A stretch of DNA of 64,000 nucleotides from Phymatolithon calcareum (taxonomy: Eukaryota > Rhodophyta > Florideophyceae > Hapalidiales). Location of the stretch: NCBI GenBank assembly GCA_977006965.1, contig OZ345356.1:2666001-2730000 (forward strand), written 5' to 3'. Under the pieces are notes generated by a model. That model saw only the letters and a program-made list of their open reading frames with translations, made no database searches and was not told where the DNA came from. The position numbers were made by a program, and so were the translations under genes. Below, piece after piece: positions 23,376-35,131 of the stretch. The stretch's first letter is position 1; every line of letters starts with the position of its first letter.

Positions 23376-23756
23376 ATGGCACCCATGCGCTTCCTCACCA
23401 TTCCGCTCCTCGCCCTCGTCGTCATACCGAGCCTCTCCACAGCGCTATACCCCGGGTACGAGCATCCCACGACAGACCCCTCGTACGAAACGACTATTGT
23501 GACGATCACGCCCTCGCCGATCCTGACGAGCACCGACGCGATTCCAAGTGTAACTCCGACCAAGACCCCGTCGTCCTCTGCATCCAGCTCGCCGTCCCCT
23601 TCAGAATCGGTGCTTGCCGCACCTGTCACTGTGACCATGACGCCGGTAGCCTTTTCATCAGCGTCGCCTTGTCCGCACCATGATATGCCGACAGCGTCGC
23701 CGCAAATTAGAAGACGTCGCCGTTGGCGTTTTCCGTATTGGTTGTTCAAATTCTAG
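23376..23756 (+). CDS. Small secreted Ser/Thr/Pro-rich protein
   Basis: 126 residues from ATG 23376 (context CCAACATGG, favourable for eukaryotic initiation). The first 23 residues form a clear signal peptide (MRFLTIPLLALVVIPSLSTA). The mature part is rich in Thr, Ser and Pro (ITPSPILTSTD, TPTKTPSSSASSSPSPS), a mucin-like stretch likely to be O-glycosylated. It ends with a strongly basic tail, RRRRRWRFPYWLFKF. The region is more GC-rich than its surroundings, which supports real coding. No family is recognised; a cell-wall or secreted protein is the safest reading. Confidence 0.6.
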   Translation: MAPMRFLTIPLLALVVIPSLSTALYPGYEHPTTDPSYETTIVTITPSPILTSTDAIPSVTPTKTPSSSASSSPSPSESVLAAPVTVTMTPVAFSSASPCPHHDMPTASPQIRRRRRWRFPYWLFKF

Positions 23757-24301
23757 AATGGAGGTGTGCGCCGAAAGGCGGCAGGCATTGTTATTCTTTC
23801 TACAGTAAAACACTGTCAATTAACCCCCTCGTACTGCTACAATTGAGGTTTATTGGGACAGAGTAAAATAATTCTTTTGCGAGGCCCACGCGCATCGAAA
23901 CACGTCATAGAGTATTTCCTATCCTTCGCCATGTGTATGCGCTCGTACTGAACAAGTTTGGAGTGAGTTCGCGCAGGGTACGCGAAGCTACAAGCAAAGC
24001 CGCGATTTTCGTGTCCAAATATGCCTATTCGTTCAGATGATGTAGACAGTTAGCCGTTGGGCGTTCGGATATTATTTCAAGGTGGATGTCTTATTAAGCA
24101 CAGTACCTGGACCCGTTTTTTTCGTTTTCAGAAAATCGGCTGGAAAAAAAAGATACGGGCAGTTCTACATCGAGCAAAACATTCGAATTTGGCCCCTAAA
24201 CTGAGCTTTTCGGCCTGCGTGTCCTTTGCGGTTCATCTGTGTACCTATTGAGCTACGATTTGACTATAAGTCATTGCGGCCTGGATGGGAAATGTGTTTT
24301 C

Positions 24302-24730
24302 ATGATGAGAGGAGCTTTGGCAGACCACGAGAGAGCCATGTATGCTCTTAGGGCCTTCAAAACAGAGCATTCACGATCAGTCGCCATACAGATAGGAATG
24401 TATATCATGAAGGCAGTCGCAGATGGAGGAATGGGAGGATCAATTGAGGACTTTGTTTTGCTCTTGACACTTCTCAACCCAGAAAAACTAGAGCCATATC
24501 ATGCAGCAGAGGAATACGTATCGCAGAAGGTGGTCTGGAGAGAGAGCTCCATGAATTCGATTGGAAGGTACAGTTCTGATGTGTACGGCTGTCATTGGCG
24601 GTACATACTAGCTCGTCGCATGGGTTATGCTCGCCGTGTAGATGAAGGATCACGCAACGGGATATCACCGGAGATCAATAGTGCTCTACGAGCGTACAAC
24701 TGGCAAGATTCCAACTTCCATGAGTCTTAG
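24302..24730 (+). CDS. Hypothetical protein
   Basis: 142 residues from the first ATG pair. The open frame extends upstream to about 24239 without another ATG, so a 5' exon may be missing. The composition looks protein-like (FKTEHSRSVAIQIGMYIMKAV, EDFVLLLTLLNPEKLEPY) and mainly helical. No family is recognised. It may be a gene fragment. Confidence 0.3.
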   Translation: MMRGALADHERAMYALRAFKTEHSRSVAIQIGMYIMKAVADGGMGGSIEDFVLLLTLLNPEKLEPYHAAEEYVSQKVVWRESSMNSIGRYSSDVYGCHWRYILARRMGYARRVDEGSRNGISPEINSALRAYNWQDSNFHES

Positions 24731-26500
24731 ATAGTGGACAATGCGATACTGCGCACTTTTGACAAATCAGAGATAGAAAAACGTCCATAGTCTGGGTCTT
24801 TATTGATGTCTAGTGCCTTTCCTCCACGGCATGTAGGCTATAGCGGCTTCTAAAATCCCCGAAACATAAAGGTGCCCTACAATCAAGGCATGCGACCCGC
24901 TCACACCTGCACAACGAAGGAGCGCGGGGGCTCTTCAGAGCTATCCATCTTTGCGCTTCCCTTGCAGCGGACGTCCAATCCGAGAACTTTAAGATGTCAA
25001 AATGTATGCGCTCTCTGTGATTCTGATGGTAAAGCTTCTGAACTGCTTCCTTCCTATGTACGTCACGCTCTACATTATAGATCCAACAAAACTCACTCAT
25101 GCTCTGAAAAACTGCACACATAACATTCCTAAGACCCTAATGATACGACGAACGTAGATTAAAATGGTGCTGGGGCTCAACAACAGCGGTCAATACTCCG
25201 AAAGGTGGATTTTAAGACCCGAAATGGACTATCATTGAATTATTTTAACAATAAAATCTGCAAGAAGTATCCAAAAAATAAGAATGACCCAAACAGGACA
25301 GATTTGTCCAGAAAAGGATGTGCAGTACGAGAGGGTTAAATTCCCTGTTCGTACAATTACAATTTTGTCCTGTAGCTTCGGTTCTCGAATAAGCCGTGCG
25401 CAACTCCATGATGCGCATAGAATAGCTTCCCTGAAAATCAGTCTCGCTTTGCTAACCGAAAGCATTCCCGCCCAAGATCATTCGTCTGCAGTGGATTTAC
25501 TATAGCGGTGCTTCATTGCTGCCCATAGACGAGATCTCGTATAGCTCAGCATCCAGCTGCCATGATGTGCTTTACTATCTCGCTTGACAAGAAAGCGAGG
25601 AACCTACCTCTGCGCCCAGGGACAACATTGGGGAAATGGGTTTCTCCAGCTTGTATTCATTGAGAATGTAAGATTCAGTAGAGAATGTCTATGTCTTTAA
25701 TCATTTTTGGTGTTTTGCGTGACAGCTTAGACATGCAGCGAAAGCAAGTGAGCAATATTTTGTTGATGCTATTGGGGTAAGCTTCCTTACGGTATGCGAT
25801 GCGATCAATTCTGCATACGCCAGAAGATACATTAGGTGGCTGTTTCTATGGTCTCGAAGTTGGTATGCTGTGGGCTTCATACAATACCAATGCCGCGCAA
25901 CATGAATATAGCTTTTTTCCTGTTTCATGAGCGCTCAATGGTGGATAACAATGCGAACAGGAACGAACTTCAAAATCGAGAAGCGTTTCCGGTGTAGGCG
26001 GCCGGGACGGCTGTTCTATCAATTATGATGCTCGCGTCAATTTGTGCATTTTGTACCTTACGAAGTAGAAATGGGGGCAACGCGATTTAACACTATGATA
26101 AGCCTCTCACGTGCTAAATAGACAACAAGAGCTTGAAGTAAACTCACATCCATCCATCCTCTCGTAACTTCTCTCAATATTACCTTTTTGCATTCTGACT
26201 TTCTAGGGCACTGCGGGCATGCAAGGAGAAGACCGGACAATCATGCAATACCATGACGTTTCTGTTCAATGCGCAGCGGGAGCACCGCAAATGGATTCAA
26301 ACATTTAGCTCATTGTGCAAGTGGCGGGCATTGCGAACAAAGAAGCCCACATAATTAATACCGCCGTAGTTTGCTCGGTATGAGGACCATATGGATATTC
26401 GCTTCGTAAGTTCTTGAGTATCTTCTTGTTCACTTCCTGACCTTTGCTTCCTGAGCGTTGCTAAGCGAATGACTTCTGAAAAACACAGGGATCTGCGCTG
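24731..26500. other. No gene seen
   Basis: Short frames on both strands, no domain recognised. Confidence 0.4.
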
Positions 26501-26514
26501 TTTTATTTAAAAGC

Positions 26515-26603
26515 TTACACCTGCGGTATAGGGGTTAAACTGCCTCTGCGGGGTGCGCATAAGCGACCAAGAGAAAGGTCCTGGGTCGAATCCCAGGTGT
26601 ACC
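26515..26603 (+). tRNA. tRNA-like sequence, non-canonical
   Basis: GGGTCGAATCC matches the B-box consensus GGTTCGANTCC with one change. TTACACCTG pairs with CAGGTGTA at the ends, and GGTATAGGGGTTAA resembles a D-arm. The T-arm overlaps the outer stem, so a standard cloverleaf does not form. A tRNA pseudogene or the head of a tRNA-derived SINE are the alternatives. It follows a LINE-like TTTATTTAAAAGC. Confidence 0.25.
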
Positions 26604-26720
26604 TGTTTTCCATGAAGAGTCTGATGCGGTTTTTTCTCCTAATTTCGCGCCACGGGGCGTTTCGGGAGTGGGGTTTCCGCATTGCACAAGGGGTCCAAAC
26701 TAATTACAGTGCATTACTGA

Positions 26721-27181
26721 AGAAGAGCAGATGGGGAGCTGTAAAGAAAAAGAGTCCAACATTCTTGTCGTCCACGTGGACTCGCGTACCGTGGAACCAC
26801 CGCAGTTGCTTCGGGTGGAATCGTCTGATGACGAGCGGCAGGCAGAGAAGCAGCGTGTGTTCAATTAGCTAGCAGGATAAGCGCCCTGCCGTAATCTAAG
26901 TAGAGGTAATAATAGAACCATGTCTTGCTAGCCTCTTAGGGGAATAAAGCATTCATTCATTCGTACAGAAGAAGTGAGCTGTAAAGAATAGAGTCCACGT
27001 GGACTCGCGAATCGTGGAAACCACCGCAGTTGCTTCGGGTGGAATCGACTAGTGACGAGCGACAGGCAGAGAAGAAGCGTGCTTACAATTATCTTGCAGG
27101 AAGAACGCCTTGACGTAATCTAAGTAGAGGAAAAATAAAAAGTACTGCTTGCAAGCCCGATAGGGGAAGAAGCATTCATTA
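26721..27181 (+). repeat. Tandem duplication of a ~230-bp unit
   Basis: Unit 1 (about 26721-26967) and unit 2 (about 26968-27181) share GAGCTGTAAAGAA, TCCACGTGGACTCGCG, ACCACCGCAGTTGCTTCGGG and GACGTAATCTAAGTAGAGG-like segments in order. Unit 1 has an insertion near its start. No coding content. Confidence 0.75.
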
Positions 27182-27184
27182 TTA

Positions 27185-27400
27185 TTAAATATTTAAAAGC
27201 TCCCAAAACCTCAAGAAGCAGGGCAGCTTCTTACTGTTCTCCGTGGCGATCAAACTCTACTCTCCTAGGATTCCCTCAATTCTAAGTTCTCTTCCCGTGA
27301 GGGCCCGCATGAGTCTTATACAGTCTCCTGCTCCATTTCCGTGGGTCTTAGTTTTTTTATAATTCAAGTTTATTTAAAAGCCCCACAGACAAGTGGGTCA
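27185..27400 (-). mobile_element. Two LINE 3' tail fragments, minus strand
   Basis: AAGTTTATTTAAAAGCCCCACAGAC (near 27366) is the complement of the long LINE end (GTCTGTGGGGCTTTTAAATAAACTT, 15072-15096). A second, weaker tail (TAAATATTTAAAAGC) is at about 27187. There is no coding part. Confidence 0.6.
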
Positions 27401-28139
27401 TAGTGCTCGTTCGTACGGTAAGAGCTCAAGCAAAGCATCCCTATTCCCTATTCCACAACTAGGCTCTATTGAAAATCGCAATTCCGTACCTCAGAGGCTT
27501 GCTTCTGTCTCTTATTTTTAGTACTCATTACAGCTTGTTTGTCTTGACTATTGGGATTTTTATCAGCCGCTCTTCTTATTCCTCCTTCCAGCATTGAACT
27601 GTTCATCGTGTCAATTCGAATTAAGGATATTTTATGAGATTAGAGTGTAGTATTGATTGAAATCAATCGTCCAGCTGGGGCTTACAGCGTCGGCCACGAA
27701 TGGGTTACTACAGTAATTACAATTATCTCTACTATAGGATAATTATCTCCTTTCTGTCGCTCTCCGACGTCGTCCGTGGTACTTATGCCACGCTCGACGG
27801 CCCACTACAGTAAACCGGGCAAGCGCCCTTGACTAGAAGTCTTCGTGCCCGCATCTAGAACGGTTCCCTAGATGGATCTATTGGCTTGCTTCCCTCGGCA
27901 CTAGCGTCGTTGTACCGCTTCATCCTTTCTGATGCCCTGATGCACTTGTTCTCCTGTGTTTCTTTTCCGTTCGTGTCCGTTCGCGTCACCGTTCTTTGCT
28001 GGACTTCGGGGATCTATCGTGCTCGCTCTGCCATGCTCTACCGCACATCGCTCGCCTTTTTACAGTCCTGTTTCGCGCCCATCCACTATACTACATAGAG
28101 CGCGACCGACAACGAAGACAGTGAGATGCTTCCGTATTA

Positions 28140-28190
28140 CTCAAGGAGTGGTTTTGGGAGTTTTTAAAAGAAACCATCATATATCCCCTT
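28140..28190 (+). repeat. Dispersed tail motif, copy 2
   Basis: TTTTGGGAGTTTTTAAAAGAAACCATCATATATCCCC resembles 9366-9404 and 63046-63088. Confidence 0.55.
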
Positions 28191-28307
28191 TTAATCGCAG
28201 CTTCTTTGCCAGCATACCTTCTTGTGCTTGTTTTAGTGCTGTGCTCTTAGTTCGTTTTCTACAGAATGCGGGCATTTTTCATGTGTATTTTACATGGCGG
28301 GATGTTG

Positions 28308-28400
28308 TATATTTTATTTTACAAGCCCTCAACGTCAGAACATGCGGACAACGGAGCAGCTCAGGTCCCGGTGTAGATCGCGGGGTTCTGTTTGCGGAAC
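28308..28400 (-). repeat. LINE-like 3' tail, minus strand
   Basis: TATTTTATTTTACAAGCCCTCAACGTC resembles TTTTTATTTTAGAAGCCCTCAACGCC at 45072; both look like complemented LINE tails. Confidence 0.4.
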
Positions 28401-31380
28401 TGCTCCGTCATCAGTCCGCAAATGTTGGATACTTCCTGATTTCCGGGCAGTGTGAAGCCGCTGGGCACTCTCAGAACGAATACCTACAACGTCCTGATCG
28501 TCTCCCCAATACTGGTGTTTCCCTCTCAAGTTCGAATAGTGAAGGTGCTACTCATGCGCGGACTGTACATGTACCGGCTTCGAGTTCCCGTCTCGTTATT
28601 GTTACAGTCTTTTCTCATTCCTCGTCGCCGCAAGATTTACCTGCCAGTAGTGTATGCATTCTCTCTCCTTACGGTGGGCTTGGCTTGGTAAGCTATCTGA
28701 CCTCCCCATGTGAATGTCCGCTTACCTACCCATGGTTCGTCATCCTCAGTCTAGTTTGTTGTCTCTGCTTAGTACTTAGGCTCTTCGACAGACCTCAGAA
28801 AGTGAGGACATCGATCAACAACCAAGTAAACCGCTCCATTCAACCCCACACATCTGAGCTGTCATCGTTGGACCTCTCATAGCCGTCCACTATCATGGCG
28901 GCCCTTGGGATGACTGGTTCCATACCCGGTAACTACCCTGTTAAACAATTATGTTCCCTATTCACAATTGGCTTCTTTCTTTATTTCAGGATATATGAGC
29001 TGCACAAAGTGTACCAAACTTAGCATCTAGGGATCCTCTACATTGTTCCCAAGTTGATCTCATTATGGATACTCGAGTGCTCGCGTAGCTGCTTCCCGCG
29101 AGAAATTCAGTACACCACTGCACGACGACATCCGTGTGCCCTTCGCGGAACGAAATTCAATGCTTGCTTATGCCGGGACTCGAACTGGCGACCTCACCAT
29201 TCCTGCCCGTTTCATACCGAATTATTTGCACAGGTGCACGGAGGCAGTTTTACCTCGATACCACAGGTGGTCACAATTGTTTTCAATCGTCTCCGTCTTC
29301 TCCAGCGCCAGGCGTTGACGAGCTTTTCAACTGCTGTTAGATCTTCGTCTGGATATATTCTTCTCCCAAGCGTCGCCGTGCTATGCGGAGCACTGGAACT
29401 GACACTACTTCTCGGTTCGAAACTCTTAGCGGGTGATGTCTGTTTATTAGAAATGTGGTCCCGCTCTGGGATGGCCCATTGATCATCAGTCTGTTACTTC
29501 TCTGATATGTCTTCATGGCGAGCCGAATGGTTTGATGAGTCTGATCTTCATCTGATATGTGCCGCGAATGTCTGTGCTGCGAATTGTTGATCGCATCACA
29601 GCAGCTACAGTAAAATTTTAGTTCAAATGAAAGTTCTAAATGCTTGGTCACAATAAGGCGATGTGTATCGTAAGCCGGGATAACAAAGAGAACCACGTCC
29701 GACTGGGTATAATACGACCCGAGGGACAATTGTACCCACGTGGGCCAGGTACGAATACGTTTTACACATTTGTTATCCCGGCTTACGGTACACATACGAC
29801 TTGTTTTTGAAGACGCGAGAATGCACGCCGTTTTGAGAAGTACAAGTCTATCGCCAATGGAAGCTCCAACACAAAGTACAACAATGACTCTTTCGCTGGA
29901 CCACTACGAACCGAAACGATGATAAAGCGGTCCACGTCCAGACTTCTGTCGTTTTCTGTTCTCGTCTTCAAAATATTAGAAAAAACTAACTTATTTTGTT
30001 CTTACCTTTGCACAAAAATTAAGTGAGAAAAAACTTAAGTGCAAAGGTAAAAAAAAATAATTATTTTTTCCTCATCCCCTTCTCAAATTCTTTAGAAAAT
30101 CCAACTTATTTTTTCTCCTCTTTCAGGAATAATGTAGTGATTTACTACTTGAAAAATCCTTATCACATTAAAATAAACAATCGAATTTAAGCTTCCAACT
30201 TCTTTTTCCCACATAAGGTTTTATAAGTTGAAGGTTGATCGGGTTGGGAAGATCATCTGGCCAATAGAACTGAGTTTGAATGAAAGTGATATGAGCGCTG
30301 AAAATGCTGAATTTCAGATGAACTAGTAAATATTTATCGATCCAAGTTCACATTTTTCCTTCGTCACTTACATGAAAGCAGCTCGTGTTTTCTCGCGTCC
30401 ACAAAAACAAGTTTCATTGTTTTGTATTACGTTATTTCTCTCCGTCGTCGTCATGATGATCACCCCTTGTATTCCACTTGTCATTCCTGTTCCTCCGTAC
30501 CCTTTTACTCATTCTTCTGCCGGAGTTTATCTACAGTACTGCGTTCCACACTGTGTGATCTCCTCTGCGGTGGCTTCCCTTTTTATCTGCTGCAGTCCTA
30601 TTCGACAGACGTTCTAGGAAGAGGTTATTCTAGCAAAACGAATACACCAGTTAACTTTCGTTGCACGAATATTACGAGGTCTTTAGACGCCCACTAAGCC
30701 CTGCAAAAGAACTGAGGGGAGACAGTCCTTAACCACAACACATGCTTCTCAAAGGCCCGATGCCTCTCCTTATCAATGAGAGGCTGGAAGGGCTGGCTTT
30801 TATAGCCTTTTACAATACCCTAATTCTATCAATTATCTTATCCACGCAATCCAGTCTTGTGTCCTGATTACGTCAGTAAATGCCATGCAATTATGGGTTT
30901 CTGGGCTTACCATAGCTAGCCATGATATTTGCTAAGTAATTATGGCTCTCTCCCGTTAAGTATCGCCCTTGCTCCTTGCTTGGCGAACGCTTGGTATGCA
31001 CCCACATCTACAGGTCCGAGCGCATCGTGGAGTACGATGCCTCTGGAGATGTTCAGTTTATAGGACAATCTACTGCCGAGAGAGTCCACTCTAGGCAGTC
31101 CCAGAGGTATGAATTTTGTTGCTAGTCGATGATCTGAGACTGGACGTGCATAATGATGTTAGAGGGAACATCTTCCTTTTACTTGAGATTTTCGCCGCTA
31201 GACTGGTGCGGCAGATCCGAGGGTAGGAAAACCACTCATAGAACATTCTCAGCATTGGCCCCCGTAACGCAATTGGATGGGCAAGTGACAAATCCTTCAA
31301 TGCAAAAAGTAAATAACATTCCGTTAACTTGTTGGGACTGTATTCCTGAGCAGAAAGCCAAGCTCTGCTTTTAGCGTCTC
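28401..31380. other. No gene seen; contains inverted repeats
   Basis: The open frame over 27956-28882 crosses repeat sequence and has no domain. A 27-bp inverted repeat with one mismatch stands at 29661-29687 and 29769-29795. A stem TTACCTTTGCAC/GTGCAAAGGTAA is at about 30003-30051. Confidence 0.45.
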
Positions 31381-31426
31381 CTCCTTGCCACGATCAGTCT
31401 TTCGAGTTCAACCGCGACTTGCGCCA

Positions 31427-32437
31427 ATGTCTCTCGCCACAGAAGAGGTCAAAATTTATCAACATGGAGACCGTACCCGACATATCATTGCGCATCCAGA
31501 CCAGGTGCGATTTATTGCCGTGGGCAGCAATGCCGTGAAAGTCTTTTCGCTAAACTCTCGTCAGCCTCTGATGAAGTTCGAACAACCCTGGGAAGATAAT
31601 ATTTTGAATGCAATTCTTCTCAACGACGAGATTCTTGTCGCTCTTCTTGGGTCTATGGAACTTTGCTTTTGGTCGCTATCTTCTGGAAAGCTACTAAGAA
31701 GGACCCAAGAACAAGCAATTGGGCTTATACCTTGCTTTACGGAAGTTACTTCTCTAAGCTATAAGCGATTCATCGTTACTGGAAAGCAGACATTAAGTCG
31801 CGGGTATAGATCGAAGGCGGTGTTATTTGCTGTCGATACTGAATTATCAATTGAAAGTTCTGAACAGAGTATTGCTGACGCTGTGACAGTTGTCGCCATT
31901 TGCACTTCTTTTGGACATATATTCAGTTCAGTTTCCTCCTACCAGAATCGATTTGTAACGTCTGGATTAGACAAAACTGCTGAGGTGTGGGCAGTTGACG
32001 CTGCAAAGTTTCGACTTTTGAAAGTTTTGCGACCAGGACGCAGGGTTAGTGAGACGTCGATAGACGAGAAACACAGTATCGGTGGTCTTTTCGCTGAAGG
32101 ATGTGTCAACCTTTATAAGGGAACTGTCAACGTATACGATGCAAACAGTTTCCTTTTCATTCGATCTGTCACAAGTCCGATTCGTCGTCCAACGATTGTC
32201 CCAGTCAATAGTGACTGGCTATTTATTGTTTATTCAATGGACATAGAGATCGCATGAGCTGCCGACATTCGCGATGGGACTGTATTATGGCACAAGGATT
32301 TTAAGAAAAGCCTCAGACCCCGGAGCGCATATGTTTGTGATGCACATCTGATTGTCGGATTTACCAGAAAGCAAGTTCTGGCTTGTCCACTACCGGCAGA
32401 TTTAACCAGTGAAATAATCAAATCAAGAAAGATTTGA
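31427..32437 (+). pseudogene. WD40-type beta-propeller protein, interrupted by a stop
   Basis: From ATG 31427 (context GCCAATGTC) the frame runs to TGA 32255-32257, 276 residues. Propeller-like blades are visible: QVRFIAVGSNAVKVFSLNSRQ, LGSMELCFWSLSSGKLL, RFVTSGLDKTAEVWAVDAAKF and GTVNVYDANSFLFIRSV. After the TGA the same frame continues with AADIRDGTVLWHKDF, a further blade, up to 32437. The TGA can be explained by one C-to-T change in a CGA codon. The protein may be truncated or a recent pseudogene. WD40 proteins act as binding platforms; the partner is unknown. A related but decayed WD40 region is at 63110-64000. Confidence 0.55.
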
Positions 32438-32619
32438 GAGAATGCACTTAAACCTCTTCCCTCTTTGCAGGCTGCAAATTCCAACTATATAGCTGAGCGG
32501 CACTCAGTTCCAGGTGTTAGCGACAATTCCTGAAAGTCAATGACAATTGTTAAACGAACCTGAAATCGAAATTACTTTACCACTTAGCGTATTGTATTCG
32601 GAGGAGAATAGAGAAACAT

Positions 32620-32685
32620 ACTCCACAACACATGTATGTGTTGTGGAGTTTGCACGGGCCACACAGATAGATACGTCTGTGTGGC
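32620..32685. repeat. Two consecutive hairpins
   Basis: ACTCCACAACACAT/ATGTGTTGTGGAGT (32620-32649, 14-bp arms, 2-base loop) is followed by GCCACACAGA/TCTGTGTGGC (32658-32685). Both are perfect. No protein or RNA family is recognised. Confidence 0.8.
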
Positions 32686-33154
32686 TCTTCTGCGAGGAAT
32701 AATTGCTCGTGGAGTCAATTATGCACAATGAAAAATTCTACTTTTTGTTGGTTACGGTAAAGGTAATAAACGCAGCAGAACTGAAAGCTTCCGTAGGGCT
32801 TTATGTATGTACTTACTTTTCTTACTCCCTCATCCGCACCAGCTTGGCAAGACTTGCTTTGTCGTAGGGCGCATGTATTTCTATGACAGCTTAGTTTTCT
32901 CTTAAGCACTTTATATTCCTTGACATGAAGGAGTAGTGGATGTTCATTGAATAAATGCTTTCAGATTTATCCCATTTTCCGGGGAAATACCTTTGACGTT
33001 CTTCGTAAATATCCGGATTCTTCAATTTCTTGAAAAGCCCTTTCCATCTGTCACAAAATCTGGACCTTTATTCTATCTACTTGCTATGCAAACTCTGCGA
33101 AACCTTGAGCGAAGACACTTTTGTTCAGCGTTGTCGACTCTAGAAGAAGAAGAA

Positions 33155-33430
33155 AGGTAGACTTTTTATTTAAAAGTTACCAACGCATCTGCTGACGCTT
33201 GGGGCAACGTTCCTTGCGCCAAAATTGGCTATATTCTGTCTATGGAAGAGTTTCTTTTCTTGATGGTGTAGCACGATTCAGTGGACTACAAAAAACCACC
33301 TCTGGTCTCCTTCGGGACCTCGAGGGGGAAAATTACGCCCCTGTCCTGTGACACGCTGTGATTTCAAGTTGCGGGCAGTCCTCACCTGTCCACAGCCTGA
33401 AACATGGTTAGGAGCTCGTGTCAACTCTAG
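33155..33430 (-). mobile_element. LINE 3' end, minus strand (untranslated region only)
   Basis: It is closely similar to 16725-16990: CATCTGCTGACGCTTGGGGCAAC, GATTCAGTGGACTACAAAAA, CCTCGAGGGGGAAAATTACG and CCTGAAACATGGT occur in the same order. On the minus strand it ends TTTAAATAAAAAGTCTACC. It breaks off at about 33430, just at the end of the coding part. Confidence 0.75.
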
Positions 33431-35131
33431 AGAGAAGAGCTGTATGAGACCGTGGCTGCCATAACTCCTCACAGTTGGATATTTGCTTTCCATCGTGCAA
33501 ACTATAACCTAATTCTCAAAGTATGCTTTTCTCTTCTGCTTTTTGCTCTTCTTCACTGTCACAACGTCCACTTGCTTGAGATGAATTCGATACCTTCCGT
33601 GGGCACTATATGAAAGTTAAGCCAAGTGGCGTCATCCTTTTCGTGGTGCTTACCCCCTCACGGTAGCTTCCTGTAGTTCTGTTTTGGGTCGCTTTCTGGT
33701 ACATTAGACTGTGTAGGGCTTCCCGGTAGGAGGTGAATCTAAAATTGAAAATCAATCAACGATGACAAAGTGCTTCTTCTTCTTGATTTCAACATTCATA
33801 CAAGACCGGAGCGACACTCGCAGCCTGCCTTTGAATGCACGGAGGAGTGACAGGAGCTGTAAGCTCAATAAGATTGGTGGGGTCGATAGTTGAAGAATAA
33901 TGATGCTGGGGTGACAAGAAGACGGCAAGCGTGCCGACTGCCCACATTTGAAACAGCGGAAAGACAGATGCTCGGGTAAGATAAAAAGGCTTTCGAGCGC
34001 AAGTTACGAATTTTAGGGAAAATGAAGCTTATTGTGTCGAGAAAAATCTACCAACGCGGTAGAATAGGTCGGGCACCTCAGGACGATTATTCCCGGTGCC
34101 TCGCTCGCAGAACCGGCGCGTGGCGGCACAGTCGTAGTGCGGGCCGTACGTGTGAAATGCTTATTGAGCGGGTGGCGCCTCCCAGGCGTACTCGGTTGCG
34201 GGGGGAGACGGTGTGTGAAGTAGGATGTGTGTACTTGTACTTGATTCCGACTTGCCGAGTTTAATGAGATGGGAAACTATTCTAGCTTATATAGATTGAT
34301 TTGGCTTAGACTGTCGTCTACTGCAGACAGTTAACCGCACGCTAATGGAGATGTTTCGCTTCGCAAAGTATGCGTGCCCCTAGGTGCTAGCAATGTAGCG
34401 TAAGCTTTGCAGATAGTCTCGAGAGCTTTGCTCCGTGTTCTGCACAGCGAGCTCTTGTTTCGGTTAGGTCTTCTGCAGGCTATTGACGGTACGCAACCGA
34501 CAATATTGATTGTCTTCTTGTCTTGAACGTCAATCACAGGTGATCGTTGCTTGACCGTTGACTGGCTCGATGAGGGTGTGCCAGGCTGAGCATATATAAC
34601 CGATAGATGAACGGTTCATTGTCGAGGGAGCACTGTCTGCCTGGCTGACGATCGATGAGAGATGATAGGTACTTCTCGCAGGATCGAATCTGCGACATAT
34701 TGGGCTCATGGTAGCATAAACCAGTATGTGATCATGCAGACTGGTCTGCAGTTCCGAAATTTTTACTCTATTACCTTCTTCATTGCACTCGATCTAGAAG
34801 CAGTTGCTTTGATACGGTTGATCGTCAGGGGTCCCCTGGTTGGCCCTGTGAACTGGAGAACCGTTCACAGGGGCATTGGGTTCACGTACTCGTGACGAAA
34901 ATTGAACGGTTGACCACGTCGAAAAAGTGCGTCCTCATGTGGTTCAGGAGGAACGGCGGAGAACGGCGGTGACGAGGCTGTGACCATAATGTTTTTGTGT
35001 TCGTCACGGTAATGTTACTGGATTTTGTGTTAGGTTTAGCTTTAGATATTGTGTTTACGTTTGGACTAAAGTCGATATGATTGCAGTGCAGTGGTACACA
35101 ATTGCATTGCTAAGATCTAATCAGAAGCGGG
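33431..35131. other. No gene seen
   Basis: Short frames only (for example 34022-34264, arginine-rich, no family). Nothing recognised. Confidence 0.4.

Noticed and set aside
27956-28882. 308-residue open frame
   Set aside because: It crosses the dispersed tail motif and a complemented LINE tail, has no domain, and the composition is that of random sequence.
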